Positions 1 to 12,958 are shown, counted from the stretch's first letter. The stretch: 64,000 nucleotides of DNA from Cyclina sinensis (GCA_012932295.1 JAAONU010000003.1:33404361-33468360), one strand, 5' to 3'. Program-made: numbers and translations. Notes: a model not told the origin generated them from the letters alone.

Positions 1-972
1 AGGGGCCACTAGTTTTACATAGAGTTATATAGGAAAATCTTAAAAAATCTTCTTGTTAGAAACCGTAAGTTATAGAGCTTAGATATTTGGTGTGTAGCAT
101 TGTCTAGTGGACCTCTACCAAGTTTGTTCAAATCCTGGCCTCTGGGTCAAAAATGGCCCCGCCCCGGGGTCACTTGTTTTACATAGAGTTATATAGGAAA
201 AACTAAAAAATCTTCTTGTCAGAAACAAGAAGGCCTACAGTTAAGATATTTGGTATGTAGCATTGTCTAGTGGACCTCTTCCAAGTTTGTTCAAATCCTG
301 GCCTCTGGGTCAAAAATGGCCCCGCCCCAGGGGTCACTAGTTTTACATAGAGTTATATAAGAAAATCTAAAAAAATCTTCTTGTCAGAAACCGTAAGTTA
401 TAGAGCTTAGATATTTGGTGTGTAGCATTGTCTAGTGGACCTCTACCAAGTTTGTTAGAAAAATATCCCTGGGGTCACTATTGGCCCCGCCTGAGGGGTC
501 ACAAGTTTTAAATAACAATATAGAAGAAAATCTTTAAAATCTTCTTGTCTGAAACCACAAGACCTAGAATTTTAAAATTTGGCATGAAGCAAGCTTTATC
601 AAGCTTTTTCAAATTATTGGATTAGGTTAAAGGTCACAGAGGCTAAAAGTAGATTTATCTACTGTACCTCATAGAGCCTTCATTTATAGACCAATATCTT
701 TGATATTCAGTATAGAGGTTCCTTGCATGGACCTCTACCCATGGGTAGGGTTTGAGGTCACTGGGTCAAGGTCAAGGTCACCATAGCTTATAATAGATAT
801 TTCTACTTTCTGTCATAGAGCCTTTATTTATTGACTGATATTTTACATATTTGGTTTGTAGGCACTTACATATTTTCAATTAAAAAATGAAATACTGCTT
901 AACAGCAAACCTACAGCCATTGCCCAAAGTACTCAGGTGAGCGATCCAGGGCCATCATGGCCCTCTTGTTGA
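1..972 (+). repeat. Hairpin-ended dispersed repeat, 5' part outside window
   Basis: This is the right-hand part of a repeat seen complete at 6764-8431. It opens inside a tandem block of about 163-165 bp units (the motif TTTTACATAGAGTTATAT recurs near 14, 177 and 342). It ends in an AGGTCA-rich stretch and then the terminal palindrome AGGGCCATCATGGCCCT followed by CTTGTT. The two copies are very similar base for base, so it is a recent dispersed element. No coding capacity is visible. Confidence 0.85.
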
Positions 973-974
973 AC

Positions 975-1380
975 TGTCCGTCCATCAGTCTGACCGAAAA
1001 CTTTAACATTGACCATAACTTCCACATTAGTAAGTGGATTTACTTCATACTTGGACACCCCTTTGGACAAAACCTTCCCCTGACCTATATTGGTTCGACC
1101 TTGACCCCTGAATGACCTTCACCTTGAAGATCCAATTGTCCAAAAACTTTAACATTGGCCATAACTTCCATATTAGTAAGTGGACTTACTTTAATTGTCC
1201 AAAAGCTTTAACATTTGGCCATAACTTCCACATAAGGAAGTGGATCTACTTCATACTTGGACACAACACCCCTTTGGACAAGACCTACCCACTGACCTAT
1301 ATTTATTTGACCTTGACCCCTGAATGACTGGTTCTCAGCTCAAAGGTCAAAGCACCACTTTGGGGGCATAGTCATCTTAC
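975..1380. repeat. Short degenerate repeat tract
   Basis: Two to three imperfect copies of a block containing AACTTTAACATTGRCCATAACTT-type sequence, TAAGTGGATTTACTTCATA and TGACCTTGACCCCTGAATGA. It ends near TTTGGGGGCATAGTC. It has the style of the neighbouring AGGTCA-rich repeats but is a separate family. No convincing gene. Confidence 0.6.
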
Positions 1381-1439
1381 AGTGGCAGTTCTTGTTTCTT
1401 ATTTTCTCATGTATTTATTTGCACTTTATCTTCTTAAAG

Positions 1440-3700
1440 AACAACAAGAGGTGTTTGTAAAACATATATGCTCCCCTAGTGCCTTATCCCAAGAGGCAGC
1501 CATAAAAGTATAGGAAGATAGAAGGACACGGACTTGTGTCAGTAATTAAACAGGGGCTGCTGATATCAAAAGCTATGGCCACGGAAAGTAGATGGAACTG
1601 TAGATTATGTCATGGAGAACATGAAAGAGTATAGGAACTGCATAGGTAGGTAGGTAGGTAGGTAGGAAGTTTTGAGGCAGAATCTGTTTTCCCCTTTATG
1701 GTGTATGGCCACCATGACCTTAGCCTTTAACCTAGTGACAACAGGGGTCATCTTCTGAACAGACCAACCTGCATAGCAAGTCTGTGAGCCAGTGCCCGAG
1801 GGTTCTCTAGTTACTGATTGGAAACCATTTTTCTGTTAATGGTCACTCTGACCTTGAATTTTTATCAAGTGACCCCAAAAGAAATATAAGTCATCTACAG
1901 GTCATTATCAACCAGCATTGCAAGTTTAAGGACACTAGGCCCATGCATTCTTTGGTAAGTCACCAGAAACCATTTTTCAGTTACTAGTAATGATCAATAT
2001 AACCTTGACCTTTGATCTAGTGTCCTAAAAACTTTATGGGTGATCTACTGGCCATTATCAACCTGACAATGAAGTTTGTAGGAAGCCTGGGCCCAAACAT
2101 TTTATAGTTATTGATGGGAAACCGTTTTGCTTTTCAAGACCACTGTGACCTTGGCCTTAGACCAAGTGATCTCAAAATCAATAGATGTCCTCCACTGGTC
2201 ATGGTCAACCTACATACCAAATTTGATGAAACTAGGCCCAAGGATTCCCTAGATATTCACTGGAAAAGGTTTTGCTTTACAAGGTCACTGTGACCTTGGC
2301 CTTTGACCTAGTGATCTGAAAACCTATAGGGTCCATCAACTAGTTATGAGCAAGTTTTAGAAACTGGGTGAATGATTCTATAGATGTCTATTGGAAAAGG
2401 TTTTGCTTTTCAATGGCGACCGTGACTTTGACCTTTAACCTAGTGACCTCAAGAAAAATAGAGGTAATCTCCTGAACAGACCAATGTGCACAGCAAGTCT
2501 GAGGAGCCAATGCCCAAGAGTTCTCTGAAACTACATGGGTGATCTTCTGGCCATTACCAACCTGCCTATGAAGTTTTAGGAAGACTGGACACAAGCATTC
2601 TATAGTTATTGATCGGAAACCGTTTTAATTTTTATAGGGATTATCTACTGGTCATGATCAACCTACATACCATGTTTGAGGAACCTGAACCCAAGCGTTC
2701 TAAAGTTATTGATCAGAAACCGTTTTAATTTTCAAGGTTACTGTGACCGTGACCTTTGACTTAATGACCTAAAAAGCTATAGGGGTCATCTACTGGTCAT
2801 GACCAACCTGCCTATGAAGTTTTGGGGAGCTGAGCTCAACCGCTCTATAGTTATTGATCGGAAACCGTTTTGCTTTTCAAGGAAACTATGACATTTGCCT
2901 TTGACCTGGTGATCTGAAAAGTCTTAGGGGTCATCTAATGGTCATGATTAACCTACATACCAAGTTTTAGGAACCTGAACCCAAGTATTCTACGGTTATT
3001 GATCGATAACTGTTTTGTTTTTCAAGGTCACTGTGACCTTGGTCTTTGACCTGGTGACCTGAAAAACTTTAAGGAACATCTACTTGTCATGACCAACCTT
3101 GGTGCGAAGTTTGAGGAACCTGGGCCCAAGCTAAAAAACTACCGATGTCATCTACTGGTCATGACCAACCTGCCTAAGAAGTTTTTGGGAGCTGGGACCA
3201 GGCATTCTATAGTAAATGATCGGAAACCAGTTTGCTATTCAAGGTCACTGTGACCTTTGCCGTTGATCTGGTGATCTGAAAAGCCACAATCGTCATTGCC
3301 AACATTCATACCAAGTTTGAGCTCAAGTTCTATAGTTATTGATTGGAAACCGTTTTGTTTTTCAAGGTCACAGACCTTGGTCTTTGACCCGGTGACCTGA
3401 AAAACTATGGAGGTCATCTACTGGTCATGACCAATCTACTTACGAAGTTTGAGGAACCTGGGCCTAAGCGTTCTATAGTTAATAATCGGAAACTGGTTTG
3501 CTTTTCAAGGTCACTGTGATCTTGACATTTGACCTTATTACTGAAAAGCTATAGGGGTCATCAACTGGTCATGATCAACTTATCAAGTTTGAGGAACGTG
3601 GGTCCAAGGGTATTGATAGGAAACGAAGTGTCGACCGACCGACATACCAACCGACATTTGCAAAGCAATATTCGCCCTCATCTTCGATGGGGGCATAAAA
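1440..3700 (-). repeat. Hairpin-ended AGGTCA-rich repeat
   Basis: The left boundary is AACAACAAGAGGTGTTTG and the right boundary is a CCCTCATCTTCGATGGGGGC palindrome followed by ATAAAAACT. Between them lie about a dozen degenerate units of roughly 100-160 bp. The units are built on GATCGGAAACCGTTTT, TTTTCAAGGTCACTGTGACC, TTTGACCTAGTGACCTGAAA and GTCATCTACTGGTCATGACC. Orientation is assigned by putting the AACAAGAG end on the left. A TAGG microsatellite lies at 1646-1667. Short open frames inside it are by-products of the repeat. Confidence 0.75.
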
Positions 3701-3705
3701 ACTAG

Positions 3706-4199
3706 GTATTTGAAAAGTGACTGAATGTTTGTGACTCGAACAGTGAAATTTTATACTATTAATGTCGATGTTTAAAGTGTTGATATAATAAAAGTACTAT
3801 GACAACAGTTTCTGACATCATCTTGTGATAAAAGGAATGTAATTTACTGGTAAAATATCAAAAATGAATGAAACAGCTGATTAATGTATCATTAGGATTT
3901 ATTTATGTATAAAAAGTTGTTGGAATCACGAGCACATCCAGTATTGTTTTTGAAGGGCTAAGGAGTTGTTTGATTGATGTAATAGTTGGTGTGTCGATCT
4001 AAAAAGCTTAAGTGAAAATATGCACGTACAAAGAAATTATCAATACTGCTTTTACATTTTACCCGAGTTTCCTTTTGCTATTTCAGTTGGATAGATACAC
4101 ATATAAATGCAAATCTCTTTAAATTACTGTAGGAAATAATGTACATGAAATTATATCTAACTGCTCAGTTTAAACTGTTAAGTAGTTCTTGTAATATTA
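3706..4199. other. AT-rich spacer, nothing recognised
   Basis: No coding frame, RNA gene or repeat family recognised between the preceding repeat and the Tc1-like element. Confidence 0.5.
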
Positions 4200-4485
4200 A
4201 CACTCAACAAAAAAAAAGAAACCAGACACTTTTAGTTTTTAAATAGTTTGCACATCTGCGAATTTATCCAAATTGTGTACATTGCACAAACATGTACTAT
4301 CGACACACTTTACACGTGCATCGTTTCGTCATCATGTTATCAGTCAAATGCAGCTAGGCGTTAAATTTCCGTTTTTGCACCTGGAGCTCGTGCACGCGGA
4401 AACCGGTAGACAGTGTTACAAAGCACTATACATGTCATCAGTGATCACACATTGAAACTCACATCTAAAGTCGGCAAGTTTTACA

Positions 4486-4701
4486 ATGCCACGGTTGTCA
4501 GAAGCCGAGAGAAATAGGGCTATTGGAATGCTCCAGGGCGGTGCTTCCGTTGTCAACGTTAGCAGAACCTTTAACTGCAGTCGCAACACAATTCATGAAC
4601 TTAGTAGGGGTAGGATAATGGGGGGGGGGGGGGGCAGAAAACCCGACTCATCGTTCTGCGAGGCAACTGAAATGCCCAAGGGTACATTAACAATATTTTA
4701 A
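4486..4701 (+). pseudogene. Tc1-like transposase, N-terminal fragment
   Basis: Begins MPRLSEAERNRAIGMLQGGA, the usual start of Tc1-like transposases whose first 50 residues form a paired-type helix-turn-helix that binds the inverted repeats. The recognition-helix region (VSRTFNCSRNTIHEL) is clear. After residue 45 the frame enters a poly-Gly stretch produced by the G run, and the rest does not resemble transposase. It stops at 4701 after 71 codons. This is a relic and not a functional protein. Confidence 0.8.
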
Positions 4702-5051
4702 ATGCAGGAGCTATTCCGTTTTTGAGAAGAAATGCTCCAGCTGTTTTCCAGCAGGATAATGCCAGTCCCCACATAGCAAGAATTACACGCGCTCACTTAA
4801 CAGCAGCAAACGTTAACGTCATGCAATGGCCAACAATGACTCCGGATATGAATCCAATAGAGCATACCTGGGACGAGCTTGGCAGAAACGTTCGCCAAAG
4901 ACATGCTCCACAAAATATCCAAGAGCTGACAAATGCATTGATTCATGAATGGAACAATCTTCCCAACGGACTTTTACAACGTTACGTCAATTCGATGCGA
5001 CGACGCGTAGATACACTCATTAGAGCTAGAGGTGCTCACGTCCGATATTGA
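4683..5051 (+). pseudogene. Tc1-like transposase, C-terminal DDE fragment
   Basis: The homologous frame opens at about 4683 (YINNILNAG), upstream of the first ATG at 4722, and runs to a stop at 5049-5051. It carries FQQDNASPH with the second catalytic Asp and NPIEHTWDELGR with the catalytic Glu. Exactly 34 residues separate them, the DD34E spacing of the Tc1 group. The first catalytic Asp is absent because the middle of the gene is gone. It lies in a different frame from the N-terminal piece, so both deletion and frameshift occurred. Confidence 0.85.
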
Positions 5052-5341
5052 TTTCAATACCAGAACACTTGCACATTATTATATTGTGATCTAAAGGGAT
5101 AAAATTCACCAGAAAAAATGTCAATGCCATTACATCCAAACTGATAAATTCAATTTTGACCCCTATCATTGAAATTACGTAATTTAACCAACTTAAATCA
5201 TTACCAATAAAACCAAAATGCATATCTGGGCTGGGAATGGATCATTTTAACATGCCCAAAAGTTGTTGTCATGCTGTATTGTCTATTTTCTGAAAAAATG
5301 AATAAAACATACACTGCAAGGTTTCTGTTTTTGTAGAGTGT

Positions 5342-6763
5342 ATATTCAACCGGGTTTTCTGATATTATTGCAGAGATTGTCTCAACCTTTTTACAAAAGA
5401 GTTATACTATTGTTTCAAAAATCATAAAAGTGACTAAATGGATGAAGATATATTCTGCAGGTTTCCACATTTTATTTTGACAAAACTAGATCAGTAGCAG
5501 GACATAAGGGATGTGTGGCATGTGCAAATCACTTGTTCTTAACTTTAGTCTCTGTCTGTTGTCTATATCGGCGACCTATGATGTTTAAATCAATGCATGC
5601 TTTGTCACTAATTCAAGTATCAAAACTCATTTTAATTAGTGTAAAATTTGGCTTAGTGTAATGGCGTCAACAATAATGGAATGCTCAAGTTGAAGATAGA
5701 TGACAGCCTTTAATTGCCATAGAGAAAGGATTTCAATTCGTTAAGTACAATTCTTTGATTAATTGTAAGCCTTTGATAGCTTAGCTTTTGAAAAAAAGAT
5801 CTGATTCCAATGATTTCGCCTAATTACAAAATATATTTCTATGTCATTAACGAAAACTTTATGACTATGACTTGTACAATAGTGCAACCGTATTAAATCT
5901 TTTTCATTTATCACGTTGTTCATTACAACTGTTGATAGTTGTAATTCTACTAGATGACTAGATTTAAGACAAAAAAACAAAATAATAATAATATGGCTAC
6001 AGTATTAAATTTGCGATAAAATACTAAAAATGATACTTTTCCTGTTTAATTTACGGATAAATGATAATCCATGTTCGTGTACAATTAGATAATTTTTAGG
6101 CATAATTTCTGGTCATGACATTGATATGAATATAATGAATTTGAAAGTTTTCTTCATACTACACACCATCTTTCGTCCCAACCACATTCGTACATAAATA
6201 TATTGCATGAAGCATGTTTCGGCCTAGTTGTCCTGCTCTCTGGTACCTTTGTTCAGATTTATGTCCTGTTTTAAATTCTGGTTTTTATTCTTATATTACT
6301 AATATCTCACACGATGTTTACGCACAATTAAGTCTACGTCTCGCGAAGACGGCGACATTAACGATAGGTACATGTAGGAAGGCATGCAAGCACGCACACA
6401 TCGTGCAGGCAGACACGCATCACACAGGCAGGTCGGTGTTTGAAACACAATGTTGTATGCGGGGAAACAAGAATTTCTTGCTGACCTGTAAGATGAAGGA
6501 AGAAACAATTATTTTTATACGCATGAAACATTTTACAATGTTTAAAACATACACGACAAAGGATTGGAGATCAAACAAAGTTTCTGAGATATTTTAAGAA
6601 GTGTTTACCAATCAGAAGTATTATGTAATGACAAAATTATATAAAAATACAAAATCGATAAACTTTATCCATAATTAATATCAGTCTCTAAGGTCGTTAT
6701 ACATATACTAAAGGATACTATGCTTATTCGATATTCCCATAGAAAAACATAATACAAATACTT
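5342..6763. other. Intergenic, no gene recognised
   Basis: AT-rich DNA. A 127-codon open frame at 6214-6597 has no family resemblance and an open antisense frame, so it is not called. No repeat family recognised. Confidence 0.5.
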
Positions 6764-8431
6764 TTTAGCTCACCTGAGCACAAAGTGCTCAGGGTGAGCT
6801 TTTCTGATCGGTCTTTGTCCGTCGTCCGTCCGTCCGTCCGTCGTCAACTTTTCATTCAAACGACATCTCCTCTGAAACCAATGGGGCAAATTTAATGAAA
6901 CTTGCCTGGGATGTTCCTTGCATGAAGCTCTACCAAGATTGTTCAAATGGTTCTGGTCCATTGCATTTCTGGTTCACTGGAGCTAAAAATAGATTTTATA
7001 AGTTGGATCTTTAAAAATCTTCTTCTCCGAAACCACAAGGCCTGGAGCTTTGATATTTGGTATGAAGCATCATCTAGTGGACCTCTACCAAGTTTGTTCA
7101 AATTTTGTCCCTGGGGACAAAACTGACCCCACCCCAGGGGTCAGTTGATTTTACATAGAGTTATATAGGGAAGAATTGAAAATCATCTTGTCAGAAACCA
7201 CAAGGCCTAGAGTTAAGATATTTGGTGTGTAGCATTGTCTAGTGGACCTCTACCAAGTTTGTTCAAATCATGGCCTCTGGGTGAAAAATGGCCCCGCCGG
7301 GGGGGTCACTTGTTTTACATAGAGTTATATAGGAAAATCTTTAAAAAATCTTCTTGTCAGAAACCGTAAGTTATAGAGCTTAGATATTTGGTGTGTAGCA
7401 TTGTCTAGTGGACCTCTACCAAGTTTGTTCAAATCCTGTCCTCTGGGTCAAAAATGGCCCCGCCCCAGGGGCCACTAGTTTTACATAGAGTTATATAAGA
7501 AAATCTTAAAAAATCTTCTTGTCAGAAACCGTAAGTTATAGAGCTTAGATATTTGGTGTGTAGCATTGTTTAGTGAACCTCTACCAAGTTTGTTCAAATC
7601 CTGGCCTCTGGGTCAAAAATGACCCCACCCCAGGGGCCACTAGTTTTACATAGAGTTATATAGGAAAATCTTAAAAAATCTTCTTGTCAGAAACCGTAAG
7701 TTATAGAGCTTACATATTTGGTGTGTTGCATTGTCTAGTGGACCTCTACCAAGTTTGTTCAAATCCTGTCCTCTTGGTCAAAAATGGCCCCGCCCCAGGG
7801 GCCACTAGTTTTACATAGAGTTATATAAGAAAATCTAAAAAAATCTTCTTGTCAGAAACCGTAAGTTATAGAGCTTAGATATTTGGTGTGTAGCATTGTC
7901 TAGTGGACCTCTACCAAGTTTGTTAGAAAAATGTCCCTGGGGTCACTATTGGCCCCGCCCGAGGGGTCACAAGTTTTAAATAACAATATAGAAGAAAATC
8001 TTCAAAAATCTTCTTGTCTGAAACCACAAGACCTAGAATTTTAAAATTTGGCATGAAGCAAGCTTTATCAAGTTTTTTCAAATTATTGGATTAGGTTAAA
8101 GGTCACGGAGGCTAAAAGTAGATTTATCTACTGTACCTCATAGAGCCTTCATTTATAGACCGATATCGTTGATATTCAGTATAGAGGTTCCTTGCATGGA
8201 CCTCTACCCATGGGTAGGGTTTGAGGTCACTGGGTCAAGGTCAAGGTCACCATAGCTTATAATAGATATTTCTACTTTCTGTCATAGAGCCTTTATTTAT
8301 TGACTGAAATTTTACATATTTGGTTTGTAGGCACTTACATATTTTCAATTAAAAAATGAAAAACTGCTTAACAGCAAACCTACAGCCAAAGTACTCAGGT
8401 GAGTGATCCAGGGCCATCATGGCCCTCTTGT
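6764..8431 (+). repeat. Complete hairpin-ended dispersed repeat
   Basis: The left terminus is TTTTTAGCTCACCTGAGCAC plus AAA plus GTGCTCAGGGTGAGCT, an almost perfect 15-16 bp stem. A CCGT microsatellite follows at 6818-6843. About five tandem units of roughly 163 bp then run to about 7960, followed by an AGGTCA-rich segment. The right terminus is the palindrome AGGGCCATCATGGCCCT plus CTTGTT. Positions 7467-8431 match 1-972 closely. No coding capacity. The end structure recalls non-autonomous Helitron-like or bivalve 'pearl'-type elements, which is inference. Confidence 0.85.
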
Positions 8432-8629
8432 TTCACATTTGATTGCTAACAAATTGTATTGAATCTTGGTTTTCTTATGGAACGGTCCCAGCTTGTAACA
8501 GTGTATACATGAAAGTGTAAGATAACAGAACTTTAGACATAATTCTTACTTGATGATGCCTTTCTTACTTGCAAAATAAATATTTAGATATGCTTAGAAA
8601 GTGCACACATTGTTATGCACCCCCTCCCC

Positions 8630-9230
8630 CTCACACACACACAAGCACACACACGCACACACCCGTTCGAAGAAGCGGGGATATATTGCTTTGCACATGT
8701 CGGTCCGTCCATAGACCAGATATTGTCTGATCAATAACTCGAGTACCATTTGGACCACAACGTTCAAACTTCATAAGGTGGTAACTCTTATTGAGTAAAA
8801 GCCAATATTGTTTTTGAGGTCAGTAGGGCCGTAGTCACAGTCACCTTGAATTTGAAAACCATGCCCGCTCAATAACTCGAGTATCATTTTGCCCACAGCA
8901 TTCAAACTTCATAGAATTGTTGCTCTTATTGAGTAGAAGATCTTTATTGTTTTCGGGATCAGTATGTCAAGGTCACGATCACCTTCAGTCAATAACTAGA
9001 GAACGCTATGGCCTACAGTGCTCAGATTTGGTGGGGAGGTTGAACACGACCAGTAGATGATTTCTATTAATTTTGAGGTCAGTAAATCAAAGGTCACGGT
9101 TACAGTGACCTCCACAAAAGCTTTAGATTTGGAAGTGTTGTTGGTCATGACCTGTAGTTGGCCCATATTGAATTTGAGACCAGTTGTTCAAACATACCTT
9201 GTTTTCTTTGAATTTACAGACACGAAACTG
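8630..9230. repeat. CA microsatellite and AGGTCA-type repeat
   Basis: A CA/CG dinucleotide run at about 8632-8662 is followed by CGAAGAAGCGGGGATATATT. Two to three imperfect units follow, based on CAATAACTCGAGTACCATTTGG, ATTCAAACTTCATA and AGGTCACGATCACCTT. No coding sequence. Confidence 0.6.
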
Positions 9231-12200
9231 ATTAAATAACGGAAATAACATTTGCCAGATAAATAACATAGTTAAACATCGTTCTAAGATAACGATAAAG
9301 GGAAATGGAATTCTTTCTCTATCTTACGTGTTGAACATTATTTACATACTTTGTGTTCTCGAGTCTCGAGGTATATTCTTTCAACTCCAAACTATGTGAA
9401 GACGTTACTATTTACTAGAATTGTCGTTCACGTGAACTTTGTTTATACGAGTGGGAACATCCCTTTACATCAACCAAACCGTCCTTTAGTAGTGTTTTGG
9501 ATGATAACATGTACATAAATTATTACATATACTTTTACAGCGAAATCTGAAATGTTATGGTTTAGTATTTCTTGTTTAGACGATCAAGAAAAATAGTATC
9601 AAAGATTTGTAGGTATTTTATAAAGTCCTGTCCTGCTAACTACTGCTTTAAAGCATTTACCTAAAATCATTAAGTGGGTCTCCTATTGATATTCTTAATG
9701 TTACTTTATTACGCCTGGACAGTACGCCTTTCCTGCCAACTTTGTTCGAGCTAAAAAAGACAGAGACAAAAGAAGACAAAGAGATTTAGAGGCGTCTCTT
9801 ACTTCATTAGGCACCTGTGCACCTGTGTCAAGCTTTGCGTCGTTAAGTCTCTGTGCATAAACAAATGACCTTGACCTTACGTTTTTCATAGTATTTGGGA
9901 AGATGAATTTGGCAATAATTAGCCTTGATGCTTTTACAACCATTTGTTTTATCTACTTGGTGAGCACTGTTAAAAATATGGACCCTGGCATAATTATGAC
10001 ATGCAAGCAAGTAACCTCAGAAGTCATTTAATATCATCTGTAGCTCTAAAACATAAGATTTTATACGTATGTAAATTGTAATGTTTGTAATTGTATGTCA
10101 TTTAATAAACTTCTTTTTATATTTTTATTGTGTATCAAATATCAGATTTTGTTTCAAAAAACAATGTTGTTGGGTGTGCAAAAATCATATTTGTTTACTA
10201 GTATTTTAAAATGTAGACTGTCGGTACAAATATCAGAATTGTATTAAAAAGTGTTAGCCTCAATCTTATATGTGCCTTTTTTTAATGTCTTTGAAAACCA
10301 CTGAATTGTCTGGCAAATGCTTTAACAATTGCGATAAATCTTTTAAATATCTAAAACCCATCTGTGTTTTACTTTGTTCCGGTCTCTCGAGACGATATCA
10401 TTAATCCAATGTGCTTCATTATTTCCTGAATGCAAGGTAAGCCCCTGCTAACAGCATGATAGGGAAATGTTATGGACCTGATGAAACTTCTAATGTCAGA
10501 TAAATAACGATTTTTTTCCGTGAAAGTACTGTTAAGGTAGAAATATTACATGCGAATTCCGTGCTAGAATTTGTAAACAAGTTTATCATAATCGTTGATT
10601 TAGTTTCTAAGGTCAAGTGGATTGCTTAATATGACTGTATTAATGTGATTTAGATAAGAAAATATGATAAGAAATTCCAGATCGTGACTGATCATGATTG
10701 AGTTAGCACGGTACAGTGTTGTATGGTTTTTGTAAAAGGGATGATTGGGTAAAATAATCTCATATACCATATATGTAATACCATATTTCATATGTACTTA
10801 GAATAGATTTTATCCTACATACAATTAATATATAGCTATACAACTCTAAAACAACAACAAACATTGTTTACACAATATGCTTAACTATTGTTTTTTTTTT
10901 CTAAATTTTCATATCAGTCTTAAATGCCTGAAAAAGTTAAGTTTAAATTTGTGAATAAGGTATTTACACAACTGATTACAAAATATTATTTTATGCATAT
11001 TTATGCCTAGTTTGAAACAAACAAACAAAGATTTTATGAAAAATTGCTAAGCAAGAACAAGTGTACTGGCAAAAATTAGAGGTCAATGTATGTGAAAAAT
11101 GAAGAACAATATATGTGTATATTTTTGTACAGAAAAGGTGTACTTTCGTAAACTCATTAAAAAAGCACATTCGTGGTATTTTCAAACAAGACGCAAAATT
11201 TTCCGAAAAGGGTACAAAGTATATTCTAAGTGTTTTAAAAACGAGCTTAAGTTTTATGAACTAAGCACAACCATAGTCACAGATTATACTGTCTGACAAA
11301 CAACTCAATCTCTTTTTGTGTATGGGCTGATGTTGTAACCTTCTTGTGGAGTTTCTACGAAAATAAGAAAGAAAATGTGCATAAGACAAATTTTCTATAT
11401 TTTTTCAGTTGTTATGTTTACAAGTTGTTTTTGCAATCTGTTCACAATTAGGTAAGGTAAACGTTATCACAGACATTTTTATGATTAATCTTTACGAGAT
11501 TCTTTCATGAAGTAGTATTTGATTTGTCGTTTAGATGGTTAATCTAGTGGTTTGAATCTCATCGAGTTTATAATATCAAGAACGATAAAGCCGTTCATAA
11601 ATCATGCTGACTGGATTTGTTATTAAACGAGTTCTTGTTTTTGTCACTGAAATGGATATTGTTGTGGGAATTGTTGTTCAAAAACAATATTAATTTCAGT
11701 TAAGTTATGCGAACAAACTATGTAGAAACGTGTTTTGTCTTTTTTTTCTGTCCACCAATACAAAATGAGTGGAGTGCTAGGCAGGAACGCTGAATCATAT
11801 GTGCATATGAATTATGCTTATTTTGTAATAGTTTGTCAACTTTACTTAGAGGTTTCTCATAATGCAAAACTTTAAAGTATAGTACACGTAGTATAATTCA
11901 GATTAAATAGTTGATCCTTTTTTCTCTTCTTGTGAAGTTTAAAGTTATTACAACATAAAGACTTGACATATGATTATGGTGAAATCCTGACGAATTTCCA
12001 TTTGTTATGAAAATATTATAGGAAATTTTTAATCAATGCTATGTATCCGTGTTTCTAATTATATATGTCTCACATAAGGTTTTCTGTAATTAACTGGTGA
12101 TTTTGCTAAGATTTGTAATAAAACATCCATGTAAGCGTTTTTCACTTTGAATGTCAACAAATGACCTTTTTACACTTTATTTGAATAAAAGCTGATTTTT

Positions 12201-12730
12201 CTCAGACTTTGAATGGCTAGAAATGAGCTTTTTTACACATTGAATGATACGAGCTTTTTTGCGCTCTTAATGTTTGCAAATGAGATTTTAACAAGTTTAC
12301 TGTCTACAAATGAGCTGTTTGCATTTTAAAGGGTCATAAAACTGCTTATGCAAATATAACAATTTATAAATAAAATTGTCATATAGGGTACCTTCGGAAA
12401 AAAAGTTTTTATTCATCTTTGTTTGAGACAGGCATGAATTAAAAAAAGTTTTAAAAAAAGAATTGAACGGAGTTTAAGCACCACTTTTATATAACATGAA
12501 ACAATAATTTCAGTGAGTGTCTTAAAATTTATATGATTATAGTATTTCTTTACTAATTAATTAAATGTAATTCAGTTTGTACTGTATTCTGTCAGATATT
12601 AATTTTAAATATAAAATATTTTTTAAAGTCTTTTTTTATAACACAGTTTAGGGCAAAGTTGATTTTACAACTACGTTAATAAAGTTCAGAATTCCATTGT
12701 GAAATTTTCTTTTTCCACACTTTCTCTAAG
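9231..12730. other. Intergenic AT-rich DNA
   Basis: No gene, RNA or element boundary recognised. An 80-codon open frame at 9701-9943 (minus) has no recognisable family and no supporting exon structure. Bases 12130-12330 contain a loose set of TTT-ACACTTTGAATG-like motifs, probably a decayed tandem repeat. Confidence 0.45.
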
Positions 12731-12958
12731 TGGCGGCGTGGCCGAGTGGTTAACGCGTCGGACTAGTATTCAGAGGATTGCTAGCCGCACGGGTTCAAAC
12801 CCAGTCAGGGGCAAGCTGTTGTTTCCTTGAGCAAGAAACTTTACACTGATTGCTTAGTACTGGTTAGTTCCAGGAACGGATTCGAGAGTGTGTCTATAAG
12901 CTAAAAGCTTCCTACACAATCGAACTAAAATAAATTTGGTATAAACTATAAACTAATT
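12731..12958 (+). mobile_element. tRNA-derived SINE
   Basis: The head resembles a Ser/Leu-type tRNA. It has an A-box-like TGGCCGAGTGGTTAACGCG, a variable-arm-like region and a B-box-like GGGTTCAAACCCAG at 12791-12804, the internal RNA polymerase III promoter layout. It is not a tRNA gene: the acceptor arms do not pair and sequence continues without a CCA-side boundary. The body (GGAACGGATTCGAGAGTGTG to ATAAATTTGGTATAAACT) recurs in reverse at 46711-46823, which proves the unit is dispersed. Confidence 0.85.

Larger units (their letters stand above)
4200..5341 (+). mobile_element. Internally deleted Tc1/mariner-type DNA transposon
   Basis: A 1.14-kb element bounded by imperfect inverted repeats. 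The left end reads ACACTCAACAAAAAAAAAG then AAACC; the reverse complement of the right end reads ACACTCTACAAAAACAG then AAACC. A TA lies at or within one base of both outer ends, consistent with Tc1/mariner targeting. Between the ends are two pieces of a Tc1-type transposase in different frames: an N-terminal helix-turn-helix piece and a C-terminal catalytic piece. About half of a normal 340-residue protein is missing, including the first catalytic Asp, so the copy is non-autonomous. A run of G at 4621-4634 may mark the deletion or be a slippage site. Confidence 0.85.

Noticed and set aside
6214..6597. 127-codon open frame
   Set aside because: No family resemblance, a long antisense open frame, and no splice or promoter context.
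9701..9943. 80-codon open frame on the minus strand
   Set aside because: No recognised domain and no flanking exon. It may be an old repeat fragment but nothing supports a gene.
12731..12805. Possible tRNA-Ser or tRNA-Leu gene
   Set aside because: A- and B-box-like motifs are present, but the acceptor arm does not pair and the sequence continues into a body that is found elsewhere. Called a SINE.
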